The position numbers and the translations under genes are program-made. From NCBI RefSeq assembly GCF_003461955.1, contig NZ_QTYB01000011.1, positions 92,816 through 156,815 on the forward strand: a DNA stretch of 64,000 nt, read 5' to 3'. Position 1 is the first letter of the stretch, and each line of letters starts with the position of its first letter. Positions 55,710-64,000 of this stretch are shown here, piece by piece. Origin of the DNA: Ruminococcus sp. AM36-2AA. Its GTDB lineage: Bacteria; Bacillota; Clostridia; Lachnospirales; Lachnospiraceae. Below the pieces are notes generated by a model. The model saw only the letters and a list, made by a program, of their open reading frames with translations, did not search any database and was not told the origin of the DNA.

Positions 55710-55715
55710 CAGGAA

Positions 55716-56237
55716 ATGAAAAAAATTCTTATCGTAGTAGATATGCAGAATGATTTTATCGACGGTGCCCTCGGCACAAAGGAAGCGGTTGCGATCGTAC
55801 CGAAGGTAGAAGAGAAGATCCGCAATTTTGACGGAGAGGTATTTTTCACAAGGGATACTCATGAGACATATTATCTGGAAACACAGGAGGGGAAAAACCT
55901 TCCGGTTAAGCATTGTATCCGTGATACCGAAGGCTGGCAGATCCGAAAAGAGTTGGATGCACTGAGAAAAACAGAGCCGATCGACAAAGAGACTTTCGGT
56001 TCAACAGATCTGGTGGGCGAACTGGTTACACTTAATGAAGACCAGGGAATCGGAAGCATTACTCTTGTGGGACTTTGCACAGACATCTGTGTAATCTCCA
56101 ATGCTCTTCTGATCAAGGCATCCCTTCCGGAAGTGCCGATCTGTGTTGATGCCACATGCTGCGCTGGCGTAACACCGGAGAGTTATGAGAATGCACTGAA
56201 AGCCATGGAGGCGTGCCAGATCAGGATTATCAGATAA
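55716..56237 (+). CDS. Nicotinamidase-like cysteine hydrolase (isochorismatase family)
   Basis: 173 residues. The catalytic aspartate is in VVDMQNDFIDGALGT, the cysteine in VGLCTDICVISNA, and the lysine is probably in EGKNLPVKHC. Nicotinamidases convert nicotinamide to nicotinate for NAD salvage; the DMQNDF motif and length fit PncA. GGGAGGTGAC precedes the ATG, six bases after the esterase stop, so the two form an operon. Confidence 0.88.
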   Translation: MKKILIVVDMQNDFIDGALGTKEAVAIVPKVEEKIRNFDGEVFFTRDTHETYYLETQEGKNLPVKHCIRDTEGWQIRKELDALRKTEPIDKETFGSTDLVGELVTLNEDQGIGSITLVGLCTDICVISNALLIKASLPEVPICVDATCCAGVTPESYENALKAMEACQIRIIR

Positions 56238-56278
56238 AAATATATCTGACGAAAATTAAATATTTTTTTCAATAAATA

Positions 56279-56335
56279 AAACTATCCTGAACAAATTGCA
56301 AAGTTGAGAAGCTTTGTACCTGACAGGATAGTTTT
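56279..56335 (+). terminator. Terminator of the esterase-nicotinamidase operon
   Basis: AAACTATCCTG pairs with CAGGATAGTTT over 11 bp, with a smaller hairpin (GCAAAG / CTTTGT) inside the loop. The T-run is short. Confidence 0.7.
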
Positions 56336-56346
56336 ATTTGCGTTAA

Positions 56347-56622
56347 GAGGCTGCGAAAAACATATTACTTGCAAATGATGATTATACTGCTATTGCCGCA
56401 AAAATCCTTGAAGGCTGTGGCGGAAAAGAGAACATCACAAGCATTGATAACTGCATCACAAGACTGAGACTTGAGGTTAAGGATATTACAGCTGTAAATG
56501 ATAAGGTGATCAAATCTGCAGGTGTTGCAGGCGTGATCAAACCTGGAAAAACTTCTGTACAGGTTATCATCGGAACCAAGGTTCAGTTTGTTGCAGATGC
56601 ATTTTCTGAGCTTTGTAAATAA
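56347..56622 (+). pseudogene. C-terminal remnant of a PTS EIIB domain (glucose family)
   Basis: A frame of 91 codons without a start codon reads LEGCGGKENITSIDNCITRL and then VQVIIGTKVQF, the phosphorylated IIB domain of glucose/GlcNAc-type PTS permeases. The phospho-cysteine (NCITRLR) is kept. The EIIC part is absent; the frame opens after a stop at 56344. It probably remains from a deletion that removed the rest of the permease. A strong terminator follows. Confidence 0.82.
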
Positions 56623-56664
56623 TGGCTTTTTTGGAGTCAGGTATTTGCTAAAATAATTATGGGG

Positions 56665-56707
56665 CAGCAGCAGAATTGTGAAAACGGTTCTGCTGCTGTT
56701 TTTTTGT
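56665..56707 (+). terminator. Intrinsic terminator after the PTS remnant
   Basis: CAGCAGCAGAA pairs perfectly with TTCTGCTGCTG and is followed by seven T residues. Confidence 0.92.
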
Positions 56708-56816
56708 ATACCTTATATTGACCGATACTTTCAAAAAGCGTACAATGTTACTTCGATAAAAAGCAATAGGTCAGTGCATTTACGATTGCAATATTTCTAC
56801 AGGGGGAATGAAGTTA

Positions 56817-57917
56817 ATGAAATCCTGCGTATTTCACAAAAAATATCTTTTAGCCGGTATATATATTATTTTTGTTCTGTTTACCTGCTGTAATTCCCGA
56901 TTTTATCATACACCGCTGGCAAAAATATGTTCCGTAACAGAAAAACAGACTCTGAGCAGAGAAGGAACCAGGGGCTCAAAAGAATATTACTATACTCAGA
57001 ATATTACGGCACGGATATTAAACGGTTCGCATAAAGGGGAAAAAATAACGGCCTCTAATGAATATACATCTTCTCAGGTTCAGACCAAGAAATATCATAA
57101 AGGAGACACCGTTCTTTTAAGCGGTTCAAAGGAAAGCCCCGGAAAAACGATACGCTCTGTAAAAAGGGATGGGTATCTGGCCTTATTGGCAGGAGGATTA
57201 TTTTTTCTTCTGATCTGCATTACAGGAAAGCAGGGATTTTACACGATAATATCACTGATACTGAATACGGTCATATTTGCGTATGGATTTCAGGCTTTTA
57301 CAGAGGGGAAAAATATTTTAAATATCTGTAATGTCATCGCAGTTCTTTTTTCACTGACTACATTGATCTGCTTAAATGGAATTCACAGAAAAACATTTTC
57401 CTCAGTTCTTTCGACACTGTGTGTTCTGTTTCTGATCATGGCATTGTTTGAATTTTCTATTTATATGTACGGAGATCTGGATTATTCCAATCTGGAATAT
57501 CTTGGAAGTACAGGCAATTCAGCAGATATATTCTGGGCAGATATTATGCTGACAGGACTTGGTGCAATTATGGATGTGACGGTGACGATCAGCGCAGCAG
57601 TAGGAGAGATCGTGCGGAAAAATCCATCGGTTTCTCTGAGAAGACTGATACATTCCGGTCGTGAGATCGGATATGATATTATGGGAACCATGATAAATGT
57701 ACTGCTGTTTGTTCTGGCAAGCGGCATGATTCCCATGTTCATACTTAAGATGAATAATGATATAAGCTTTGTAACGATCGTGAGATACCACATTCCATAT
57801 GATATCTGTCGTTTTCTGATAGAAAGTATTGGAATTGTACTGGCAATACCGGTATCTGTTTTTATTGCTTCAGTGATTATGAAAATACCATCACGGAAAA
57901 GGGGTGTCAGAGAATGA
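56817..57917 (+). CDS. YibE/F family membrane protein, larger partner
   Basis: 366 residues. An N-terminal membrane segment, an extracytoplasmic OB-like region (about 35-120) and seven or so membrane segments follow, with the YibE/F signature ADIMLTGLGAIMDVTVTISA and GREIGYDIMGTM. The function of the family is unknown; a transport role has been suggested. The ATG at 56817 is preferred over 56808 because the AGGGGGA site is too close to the latter. It overlaps its partner by four bases. Confidence 0.9.
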   Translation: MKSCVFHKKYLLAGIYIIFVLFTCCNSRFYHTPLAKICSVTEKQTLSREGTRGSKEYYYTQNITARILNGSHKGEKITASNEYTSSQVQTKKYHKGDTVLLSGSKESPGKTIRSVKRDGYLALLAGGLFFLLICITGKQGFYTIISLILNTVIFAYGFQAFTEGKNILNICNVIAVLFSLTTLICLNGIHRKTFSSVLSTLCVLFLIMALFEFSIYMYGDLDYSNLEYLGSTGNSADIFWADIMLTGLGAIMDVTVTISAAVGEIVRKNPSVSLRRLIHSGREIGYDIMGTMINVLLFVLASGMIPMFILKMNNDISFVTIVRYHIPYDICRFLIESIGIVLAIPVSVFIASVIMKIPSRKRGVRE

Positions 57918-58693
57918 TCATTTTTCTTGCATTGATTTTAATTTTTCTGGTGATCTTGATTGGCGGAGAGCGTGGAGCCATGTCAATTATGACATTGGCG
58001 GGGAATATTGTAATTTTGTTTTTTTCAATTATGCTGATGTCTGCCGGTTTTCCTGTACTGCTCCTGATATTGGTGGCAGGTGCAGGTGTCTGTTATATTT
58101 CTCTGTTTTATCAGAACGGAAATAATCCAAAGACGCGGGCGGCTTTTCTGGCTACACTGCTGGTAATGTTACTTTTGTTTATTCCTATTTATATTATTAC
58201 ATGGAGATCAGGAAGTTACGGGTTAAATGAGCTGCAGATTTCGGAAGACGATTTTATGTATTATTACAGTACGGACCTTCATATTAACATGCTTCATGTA
58301 GGAATATTTGTAACTGTTTTCAGTACTCTTGGGGCTGTTATCGATACAGCATTATCTGTAACATCTTCTGTATATGAAGTCTGGACTCATAAAAACGGTC
58401 TGACAGCGAAAGAACTTACAGCTTCCGGCTATCAGGTTGGGAAAGAAATTATCGGTACAACGGTAAATACGCTGCTGTTTGCTTATCTTGGAGGAACTAT
58501 TTTATTGTTTTCATACATTCAGACACAGCAATATACCCTGGAGATCATTCTTAATTCCCAGTTCCTATTCCAGGATGTTGCAGTCATGCTATCTGGTGCG
58601 GTAGCCTGCCTTATTACCGTCCCGGTATCGATCAGATGTATTATTCGACAGATTCACCGTACTGATTCGGAAGAAAAATCTGAAGTTATATAA
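57914..58693 (+). CDS. YibE/F family membrane protein, smaller partner
   Basis: 259 residues, seven hydrophobic segments, with VGIFVTVFSTLGAVIDTALS and GYQVGKEIIGTTVNTLL, the same signature as its neighbour. The start overlaps the stop of the larger partner (ATGA), so the two are translationally coupled and probably form a complex. Confidence 0.9.
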   Translation: MIIFLALILIFLVILIGGERGAMSIMTLAGNIVILFFSIMLMSAGFPVLLLILVAGAGVCYISLFYQNGNNPKTRAAFLATLLVMLLLFIPIYIITWRSGSYGLNELQISEDDFMYYYSTDLHINMLHVGIFVTVFSTLGAVIDTALSVTSSVYEVWTHKNGLTAKELTASGYQVGKEIIGTTVNTLLFAYLGGTILLFSYIQTQQYTLEIILNSQFLFQDVAVMLSGAVACLITVPVSIRCIIRQIHRTDSEEKSEVI

Positions 58694-58950
58694 TAGCGTT
58701 AAAAAACAGTCAGACCTGTGGAGAAGAATGTGAAGGGAAAATGTGAAGAGGTTGAATGAAAAAGTAACTGCCACCATGTACGGAAAATGTGAAATTAGCG
58801 CTCACCTCTTGACAATGGAAGTCGATTTTTGTCCTGTCTTGTGTATCCTAGAAGTGCCTGCTTTACAGGCTTTCCAGGGCATAGGTCATTTTGTCTGGTA
58901 TTGTAAAGCAGTGCCAGATTTGTCGTAAATGTCGTAAATTTGTGGTCAAA

Positions 58951-59139
58951 ATTCCGAATCTCACTTATAAATCCGGTGAGCAGATGGAGCAACTTGGCAA
59001 ATATGGATTCTTACGCAGAGATTATCTGAAGAACCATCGAAATTCAACCTATCAGGTGATGCTTTTACAGGATACAATTGGAAAGCACCTTCTGGAAGTA
59101 GACAAGGCAGCCAGAGAACGGGAAGAAGTGATCCTGAAA
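58951..59139 (+). pseudogene. TnpV-like fragment
   Basis: About 63 codons match the middle of TnpV proteins carried by conjugative and integrative elements of Firmicutes: LGKYGFLRRDYLKNHRNSTY and then LLEVDKAARERE. The end of TnpV is missing; the sequence passes into an ORF6N-type gene in another frame at about 59140. It is a trace of a former mobile element. Confidence 0.68.
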
Positions 59140-59140
59140 C

Positions 59141-60081
59141 ATAAAACGATTTCCAGAAGATTTTTGTTTTCAGATTACAACAGAAGAAGCAGAATCTTTG
59201 AAGTGCCAATCTGGCACCTCAAAAATACAAGAGTCAGGAAAAAAGGATGGACGAGGTGGCAGACGTACGCTACCGTATGTATTTACAGAGCAGAGAATAT
59301 CAATGCTAGCCAGTGTATTACATAGTGAGGTGGCAATCAATGTAAGCATAGGTATTATGCGGGCATTCGTAGAAATGAGACGGTTTATAGCCAACAATGC
59401 ACTTTTGTTTGAAAGGATTAGTAACGTTGAGTTAAAACAACTTGAATATCAGAAAAAGACAGATGAAAAGCTGGAGCAAATTTTTGAGTACATATCAGAT
59501 CATGAGGAGTCTAATCAAAAGATATTTTTTGATGGTCAGATATATGATGCGTTCAGTTTACTAATAGAACTGATTCAGAAGGCAGAAACGGAAATTGTTC
59601 TGGTAGATGGATATGTGGATGTAGGAACATTAAATATTTTGTCAAAGAAGAAAGAAAATGTGGCGGTGACAGTTTATACACTGCAACGGACAAAATTATC
59701 TCAAACAGATATAGATAACTTTAATGCACAGTATCCTAAACTGGATGTGAAGTACACAAGAGCATTTCATGATCGTTTTTTAACCGAATCAAGTAAGTCC
59801 CCTGCTTCAATTGCGAGGAGCAATAAGCAGTGGGTGGGACTTACTTATATCAGGAGGGGTACAAGCCCCTGCTGATAAACTGCGGAGCAGTTATTCGGTT
59901 ATGAGCAAGTAGCGAAAGCGGATTGCGAATATCCGATTGACTTCTTGATAAAACGAAAGCATATCATGTTGGTGCGTCTTTGAAGGACGCAGGTAAAAAA
60001 TGTTTTGGAATTAATTTGATTGAAGATGCAGGTATTGTAAGAGATATTTTACAGAGATTGGAATTAGAAACAGAAGAATAG
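59141..60081 (+). pseudogene. ORF6N-domain protein, 5'-truncated and split by a repeat insertion
   Basis: The frame starts inside an ORF6N/KilA-like domain (RFPEDFCFQIT, GGRRTLPYVFTEQ) and continues with a coiled segment and a phospholipase-D-like C-terminal part (VLVDGYVDVGTLNILSKK, YTRAFHDRFL). At 59779 it is broken by a 166-base repeat, after which the same protein resumes (LDKTKAYHVGASLKDAGKKC) to a stop at 60079-60081. The N-terminus is replaced by the TnpV fragment. An ATG at 59198 could give a shortened product ending inside the repeat. Such proteins are typical of phages and integrative elements. Confidence 0.85.
59779..59944 (+). repeat. Dispersed multi-hairpin repeat, full copy inserted in a gene
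   Basis: AACCGAAT and ATTCGGTT close a branched structure with three arms: AAGTAAGTCCC / GGGACTTACTT with an inner ATTGC / GCAAT stem; ATCAG..GGGG / CCCC..CTGAT; and AACTGC / GCAGTT. A fourth stem, CGGAT / ATCCG, lies outside at the right end. Other copies are at 2828, 7556, 12866 and 63955. The gene resumes immediately behind it, proving insertion. Confidence 0.85.
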
Positions 60082-60183
60082 AAAAGTAAGTTATGCAGAA
60101 AGGCGTGAGTCATAAGAATATGGCTTGCGTCTTTTTCTGTCTGGATTCTTTCGAGGTCTGGCAGTTATTTTTTTGCACAAGAA

Positions 60184-60222
60184 AAGGAGCTACGCACTAA
60201 TACTTAATGCGACAGCCCCTTA
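60184..60222 (-). terminator. Intrinsic terminator overlapping the AraC gene stop
   Basis: On the minus strand AAGGGGCTG... pairs with ...AGCTCCTT (one mismatch and an internal loop), followed by TTTCTT. The stem includes the stop codon. Confidence 0.6.
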
Positions 60223-61092
60223 TTTTACCAGAACAATTTGGCGTTCGCGTTTGTGACGGTTTTTTCTATATTCTGTAGGAGAAATTCCGTGGTATTCTTT
60301 AAATATTTTTGAAAAATAAGAAGGCGAACTGAATCCACAGATCTGACTGATATAGTCCACGGACCAGTCAGAAGTAAAAAGAAATTCTTCACTCTGGGTG
60401 ATGCGAAAATCCAGTATATATTTTTTCAATGGAACACCCATCTGCTTTGAAAAGATTTCTGAGAGATAGGATCGATTCAGATTCAGTTTGTCTGCAATAT
60501 ACTGAACTGTCAGGCCTCGTCCGTAGAAATCTTCTACAATAGAAATTGCTTGCTGTACATGACTTTCTGAATTCTGACGACTTTTTCTTTCGGGAAGCTC
60601 TTTGGAGTTCTCGATAAAAGTACCAACTTTTGAAAGAAGAAGGAGAAGAATGCCATTGGTATACAGATCATTTTTTGTACTATCATTTTTTATGGAAATC
60701 AGAATCTCAAGGAGATCCTTGATTTCCTCAAAGACTTCTGTAGAAAGTCCTTTTGTGAGGGACGGATAACCGAATCCAAGACGATGCATGAAGTATGGAG
60801 CGAGTTTGCCATTGAAGCCAACCCACGAATAAGTCCATGGATTCTCCTTATCGGCCTGATAGAAGACCATCTGATCCGGTTCAATCAAAAAAATCTGTTT
60901 TTCTTCAATAAGATATTCTGTTTTATTAACAACAAGACGTCCCTTCCCGGAAAGAACAAAATGCATGAGATAATAGGGTCTTGTTCCAGGTCCGTAGGAA
61001 TGAAGCGGCAGACATTCTGAATGACCGCAGAAACGAAGTTTTATATCATTCCAGCTGGTGTCTCTGTACAGATTCAATTTTTCTAATTCCAT
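60220..61092 (-). CDS. AraC family regulator with cupin-type sensor
   Basis: 290 residues. The N-terminal cupin domain (about 1-150; HFVLSGKGRLVVNKTEY, EKQIFLIEPDQ) is followed by two helix-turn-helix motifs (about 190-285; KLNLNRSYLSEIFSKQMGV and ICGFSSPSYFSKIFKEY). It is divergent from the GH27 glycosidase and GPH symporter genes, the normal arrangement for activation by the cognate sugar, here probably an alpha-galactoside. Confidence 0.93.
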   Translation of the reverse strand: MELEKLNLYRDTSWNDIKLRFCGHSECLPLHSYGPGTRPYYLMHFVLSGKGRLVVNKTEYLIEEKQIFLIEPDQMVFYQADKENPWTYSWVGFNGKLAPYFMHRLGFGYPSLTKGLSTEVFEEIKDLLEILISIKNDSTKNDLYTNGILLLLLSKVGTFIENSKELPERKSRQNSESHVQQAISIVEDFYGRGLTVQYIADKLNLNRSYLSEIFSKQMGVPLKKYILDFRITQSEEFLFTSDWSVDYISQICGFSSPSYFSKIFKEYHGISPTEYRKNRHKRERQIVLVK

Positions 61093-61411
61093 AGGATCTC
61101 CTTTCGGTAGTTTGTATATTTATATTCGATAGATACAAAATTCTTGCTTTTATTAAACTACAATTTCCGACAAAATTTATAAGTTATCCAACAAAAGTGA
61201 CTAACATGGTAATAAGATTATAGTATATGATATCAATGTAGACAAGAGAAAGAAAAGACAAAAATAATCTAAAAATTCAGACAGGAAACGAATCGATTCA
61301 AATTCACAGAAAAGTAAAAAGCTATAGTTATTAGAAGAAAGAAGTCAGTTTGTAAAAGGTGACCTGTATTTTGTGCACCCTAAAATAAAATGGAAAGGTA
61401 AGGAAAGAGAT
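61093..61411. other. Divergent promoter region of the AraC and GH27 genes
   Basis: AT-rich, 319 bases. GAATCGATTC (61290-61299) is a perfect 10-base palindrome and a TATAGT box lies near 61222. AraC sites are direct repeats and none could be assigned with confidence. Confidence 0.4.
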
Positions 61412-62671
61412 ATGTTAGAATTTGCAAAAACACCACCAAAAGGATGGAACAGCTGGGATGTATATGGAGCGTCTGTTACAGAAGAAGAAGTAAAAAGAAA
61501 TGCAGATATTATGGCAGAAAAGCTTAAGAAATATGGATGGAACTATGTGGTTGTAGATATTCAGTGGTACGAGCCAGGAGCTGAGTCAGCAGCATATCGC
61601 AAGTTTGCGGATTTGAAGATAGATGAATATAGTCGTGTGCTTCCGGCTGAAAATCGTTTTCCAAGTTCAGCAGATGGAGTTGGGTTTGCACCACTTGCTG
61701 AATATGTACACCAATTAGGGTTGAAATTCGGTATTCACATTTTAAGGGGAATACCAAGACAGGCTGTTCATGGAAGAATGCATATCAAAGGAACGGATAA
61801 GACAGCAGATCAGATTGCAATAAACAGTATCTGTCCATGGAATTCAGATATGTATGGAGTGGATATGTCAATTCCAGAAGGACAGTTATATTATGATTCG
61901 CTTATGGAATTGTATGCTTCTTGGGGAGTTGATTTCATTAAAGTTGATGATATCGCATATTCAACGATTTACAGAGATTCACATAGAAAGGAAATTGAAG
62001 GGATTCGAAAGGCTATCGACAAAACGGGACGGGACATTGTACTTTCCCTTTCGCCGGGACCGGCAAGACTGCAGGATGGAAGTTTTCTTCAAAAAACTGC
62101 AAATATGTGGAGATTGACAGATGATTTCTGGGATGAGTGGGAATTGCTGTATGATATGTTTGACCGCTGTAATTATTGGTCACCATTTATTCGTAAAGGA
62201 AACTGGCCTGATTGTGACATGCTTCCATTGGGGCATATTGGAATCCGCTCAGGTGAACGTGGAAAGGCAGACCGTATGACCTGCTTTACAAAGCCAGAAC
62301 AAAAGACAATGATCACATTGTGGTCTATCTTTCAGTCACCACTGATGTATGGCGGAGAACTAGCTGATTTGGATGAGTGGACGCTCTCATTGTTAACAAA
62401 TACAGAGGTAAACGAGATGCATCGTACACTGGATGGACAGAGACAAGAGTACAGAGACGATGAATGGATTGTCTGGTCAGGAGAAAACGAAGAGAATACA
62501 TATATTGCAATATTTAATGTATCGGATAAAAAGAAAGAAATTCCTGATAAATTAGCAGAAATATATATCAAAGAGGATGCAAAAGAAATCTGGTCCGGCA
62601 AAAAAGCAACTGAAGCAGCAGAAGAAGTAGATAGTCATGGTTGTGTGTTGTATCAGATGAAAAGAATGTGA
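61412..62671 (+). CDS. Glycoside hydrolase family 27 enzyme, probable alpha-galactosidase
   Basis: 419 residues. It opens with the GH27 (clan GH-D) PPKGWNSWDVYG, then VVVDIQWYEPGAES. The nucleophile aspartate is in DFIKVDDIAYS (about 176) and the acid/base aspartate in WRLTDDFWDEW (about 235). No signal peptide, so it is cytoplasmic. The ATG at 61412 is preceded by AAGGAAAG; an upstream GTG at 61373 is less likely. It lies 27 bases before a GPH symporter gene that has decayed. Related specificities (alpha-N-acetylgalactosamine, isomaltodextran) are possible. Confidence 0.88.
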   Translation: MLEFAKTPPKGWNSWDVYGASVTEEEVKRNADIMAEKLKKYGWNYVVVDIQWYEPGAESAAYRKFADLKIDEYSRVLPAENRFPSSADGVGFAPLAEYVHQLGLKFGIHILRGIPRQAVHGRMHIKGTDKTADQIAINSICPWNSDMYGVDMSIPEGQLYYDSLMELYASWGVDFIKVDDIAYSTIYRDSHRKEIEGIRKAIDKTGRDIVLSLSPGPARLQDGSFLQKTANMWRLTDDFWDEWELLYDMFDRCNYWSPFIRKGNWPDCDMLPLGHIGIRSGERGKADRMTCFTKPEQKTMITLWSIFQSPLMYGGELADLDEWTLSLLTNTEVNEMHRTLDGQRQEYRDDEWIVWSGENEENTYIAIFNVSDKKKEIPDKLAEIYIKEDAKEIWSGKKATEAAEEVDSHGCVLYQMKRM

Positions 62672-62698
62672 TGAATGTCGGATAGGAGGAATGAAGTG

Positions 62699-63714
62699 AT
62701 GGATACAATAGGAAAGAAACTTGCCCTAAAAGAAAAGATGGCTTATGGCTGCGGTGATGCGGCAAGCAATATTATCTGGGCATCTATGGGAACATTTCTG
62801 ATGTTCTATTATACAGACAGATTGCAAGTCTCCTTGTTACAGCAGGAACACTCCCATTGGTAAACTTTATGACAGAGTATGTGGGGGAAAAGAAAGCGTG
62901 GAGTATCGTATATGGAATATTTGGAGTTATTGCAGCAATTCTGTTCTTTTTATGTTTTGCAGGGTGTAAAGAGAGAATTCATGAAAATGAAGAAGAGAAG
63001 ACAGAAAAGATTCGTGTTATTGACGGAGTAAAAGCAGTGCTGAAAAATAAATACTGGCATATGCTGATGGTGATATCTATTTGTATTAATATATTCTTCC
63101 AAGCTATTAGTACGGTAAATACATATTATAGTAAAGCGGTTCTTCATAATAGCAGTATGATTAGTGTATTGAATACGGCTTATATAGTTCCTGCAATTGT
63201 AACCTTTTTCTTTGTACATCTGGTTGTGAAGAAGTATGGAAAAGGAAAGACTACGATGTTTGGCTGGATTATTATCTGTGTCAGCTATGTGATATTGTTA
63301 CCATTTACAGAAAATACAACGGTACTGATTATTACAGCTGCTATGAGGGGAATAGGATATTGCTTCTTGCTTGCAGTGTCTTCTGCGATGGTAAGTGATG
63401 CAGTTGAATATGGGGAATGGAAAACGAAAATTCGTGTTGAAGGTCTGACATTTAGTATGCAGGGATTTGTAGGAACAATCGCAGCAGGTATTGTTACGGC
63501 GGTCATTGGATGGGTACTCAATTTCAGCAAATATGATGGAACACTGTCATTTGCAGATACACAGGCAGGATCCGCAGTATTTGCAATTAAACTGCTGTTT
63601 ATTGCGGTTCCGTTTGTTGTTGGAGTACTGAATATTATATTGTTAAGATTTTACAAACTTGATAAAATGTATCCGCAGATTATTGAGGATTTAAATAAGC
63701 GGAATGGAAAATAA
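62699..63714 (+). pseudogene. GPH family sugar:cation symporter with internal deletion
   Basis: The 5' part (MAYGCGDAASNIIWASMGTF, LMFYYTD) is the first membrane helix of a GPH symporter. At about 62823 the frame changes and the sequence continues as IASLLVTAGTLPLVNFM and the whole C-terminal half (to 63714). Roughly a hundred or more residues, helices two to about five, are missing. TAGGAGGA precedes the ATG at 62699. The second part has an ATG at 62857 or 62869 without a good site. The glycosidase has thus lost its linked importer. Confidence 0.85.
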
Positions 63715-63727
63715 GTGGGGAATGCAT

Positions 63728-63868
63728 ATGAAGACAAGCATATCAGAAAAAATAGCTTATGGTATGGGAGATGTTGCATGTAATGTAGTATATGCACTTA
63801 CATCTGGTCTTATCGTATATTTTTATACAAATGTAATCGGAGTATGGAGCTGTCGCTTTAACGAATGA
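63728..63868 (+). pseudogene. Second GPH family symporter, truncated after the first helix
   Basis: 46 codons encode SEKIAYGMGDVACNVVYALT and FYTNVIG, the first helix of another GPH symporter, then run into unrelated residues and a stop. The break is at about 63842, nearly the same point of the protein as in the preceding copy. A weak TGGGGA site precedes the ATG. Beyond it, a minus-strand fragment ending in KELGEKI (63869-63950) of unknown origin abuts a repeat copy. Confidence 0.75.
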
Positions 63869-63954
63869 ATTCATATCTTTTCTCCCAGTTCTTTCATACG
63901 TTCTCCATCTATCGTCCCTTCATAATGTCTGATTCTTGACTTATCAAGTTTTAT

Positions 63955-64000
63955 TTTAACCGAATCAAGTAAGTCCCCTGCTTCAATTGCGAGGAGCAAT
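63955..64000 (+). repeat. Dispersed multi-hairpin repeat, cut by the window edge
   Basis: The last 46 bases match the first 46 of the copy at 59779 without a difference noticed (AACCGAATCAAGTAAGTCCC, then CTGCTTCAATTGCGAGGAG). The rest lies outside the window. Confidence 0.8.

Overview
The window looks like chromosomal DNA of a gut Lachnospiraceae bacterium, most likely Blautia or a close relative. This is an inference from recognised protein families, AGGAGG-type ribosome binding sites, moderate GC and cobalamin, glycine and zinc control typical of anaerobic Firmicutes; there is no rRNA or marker gene here to prove it. No tRNA, rRNA or CRISPR array was seen.

Layout. 0-0.7 kb: start of a membrane sensor-like protein running off the left edge. 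0.8-2.75 kb: IS200/IS605-type element (tnpA, tnpB). 3-4.5 kb: a broken hybrid histidine kinase, then an exact 16-bp parS-like palindrome. 4.7-7.5 kb: ArsC-like protein, small proteins, macro-domain protein and AzlCD exporter. 8.1-12.5 kb: acylating semialdehyde dehydrogenase, DeoR regulator and hybrid cluster protein. 13-15.9 kb: Fur-type regulator coupled to a zinc/manganese ABC transporter. 16-17.5 kb: HtrA protease. 17.9-25.8 kb: LuxR/GAF regulator facing a catabolic operon (NhaC antiporter, amidohydrolase, aldehyde dehydrogenase, kinase-like protein, nitrilase remnant, 4-hydroxybutyrate dehydrogenase). 26.8-29.4 kb: Rpn-type nuclease followed by a decayed transketolase/FGGY-kinase locus. 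29.4-34.4 kb: four-gene serine/threonine kinase cassette bracketed by two copies of a structured repeat. 34.5-41.7 kb: sugar isomerase, a 1604-residue secreted protein under a terminator-containing leader, a cobalamin riboswitch and a leucine-rich-repeat protein. 41.7-45.8 kb: class C26 amidotransferase, LOG-family protein and beta-mannosidase. 45.9-47.4 kb: Na+/amino-acid symporter under a glycine riboswitch. 47.6-51.9 kb: LysR regulator, SLC13 transporter and TtdAB tartrate dehydratase. 52.2-58.7 kb: YczE-like protein, class V aminotransferase, esterase, nicotinamidase-like protein, PTS remnant and a YibE/F pair. 58.9-64 kb: decay zone with a TnpV/ORF6N chimera, an AraC regulator facing a GH27 glycosidase, and two truncated GPH sugar symporters.

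Two families of non-coding repeats stand out. The first is a 205-214 bp near-perfect fold-back present three times, each just downstream of the intrinsic terminator of a plus-strand gene; its outer arms are conserved while its inner stem differs in sequence between copies yet stays paired. The second is a multi-hairpin repeat of about 165 bp scattered in full or deleted form; one copy interrupts a coding sequence. Remnants of genes (nitrilase, transketolase, FGGY kinase, PTS EIIB, TnpV, ORF6N, GPH symporters) show that deletion and insertion have been active between 24 and 64 kb.

The candidates most worth following are the fold-back family, the kinase cassette between direct repeats, and the secreted alpha/alpha-barrel protein sandwiched between a candidate and a clear cobalamin riboswitch.
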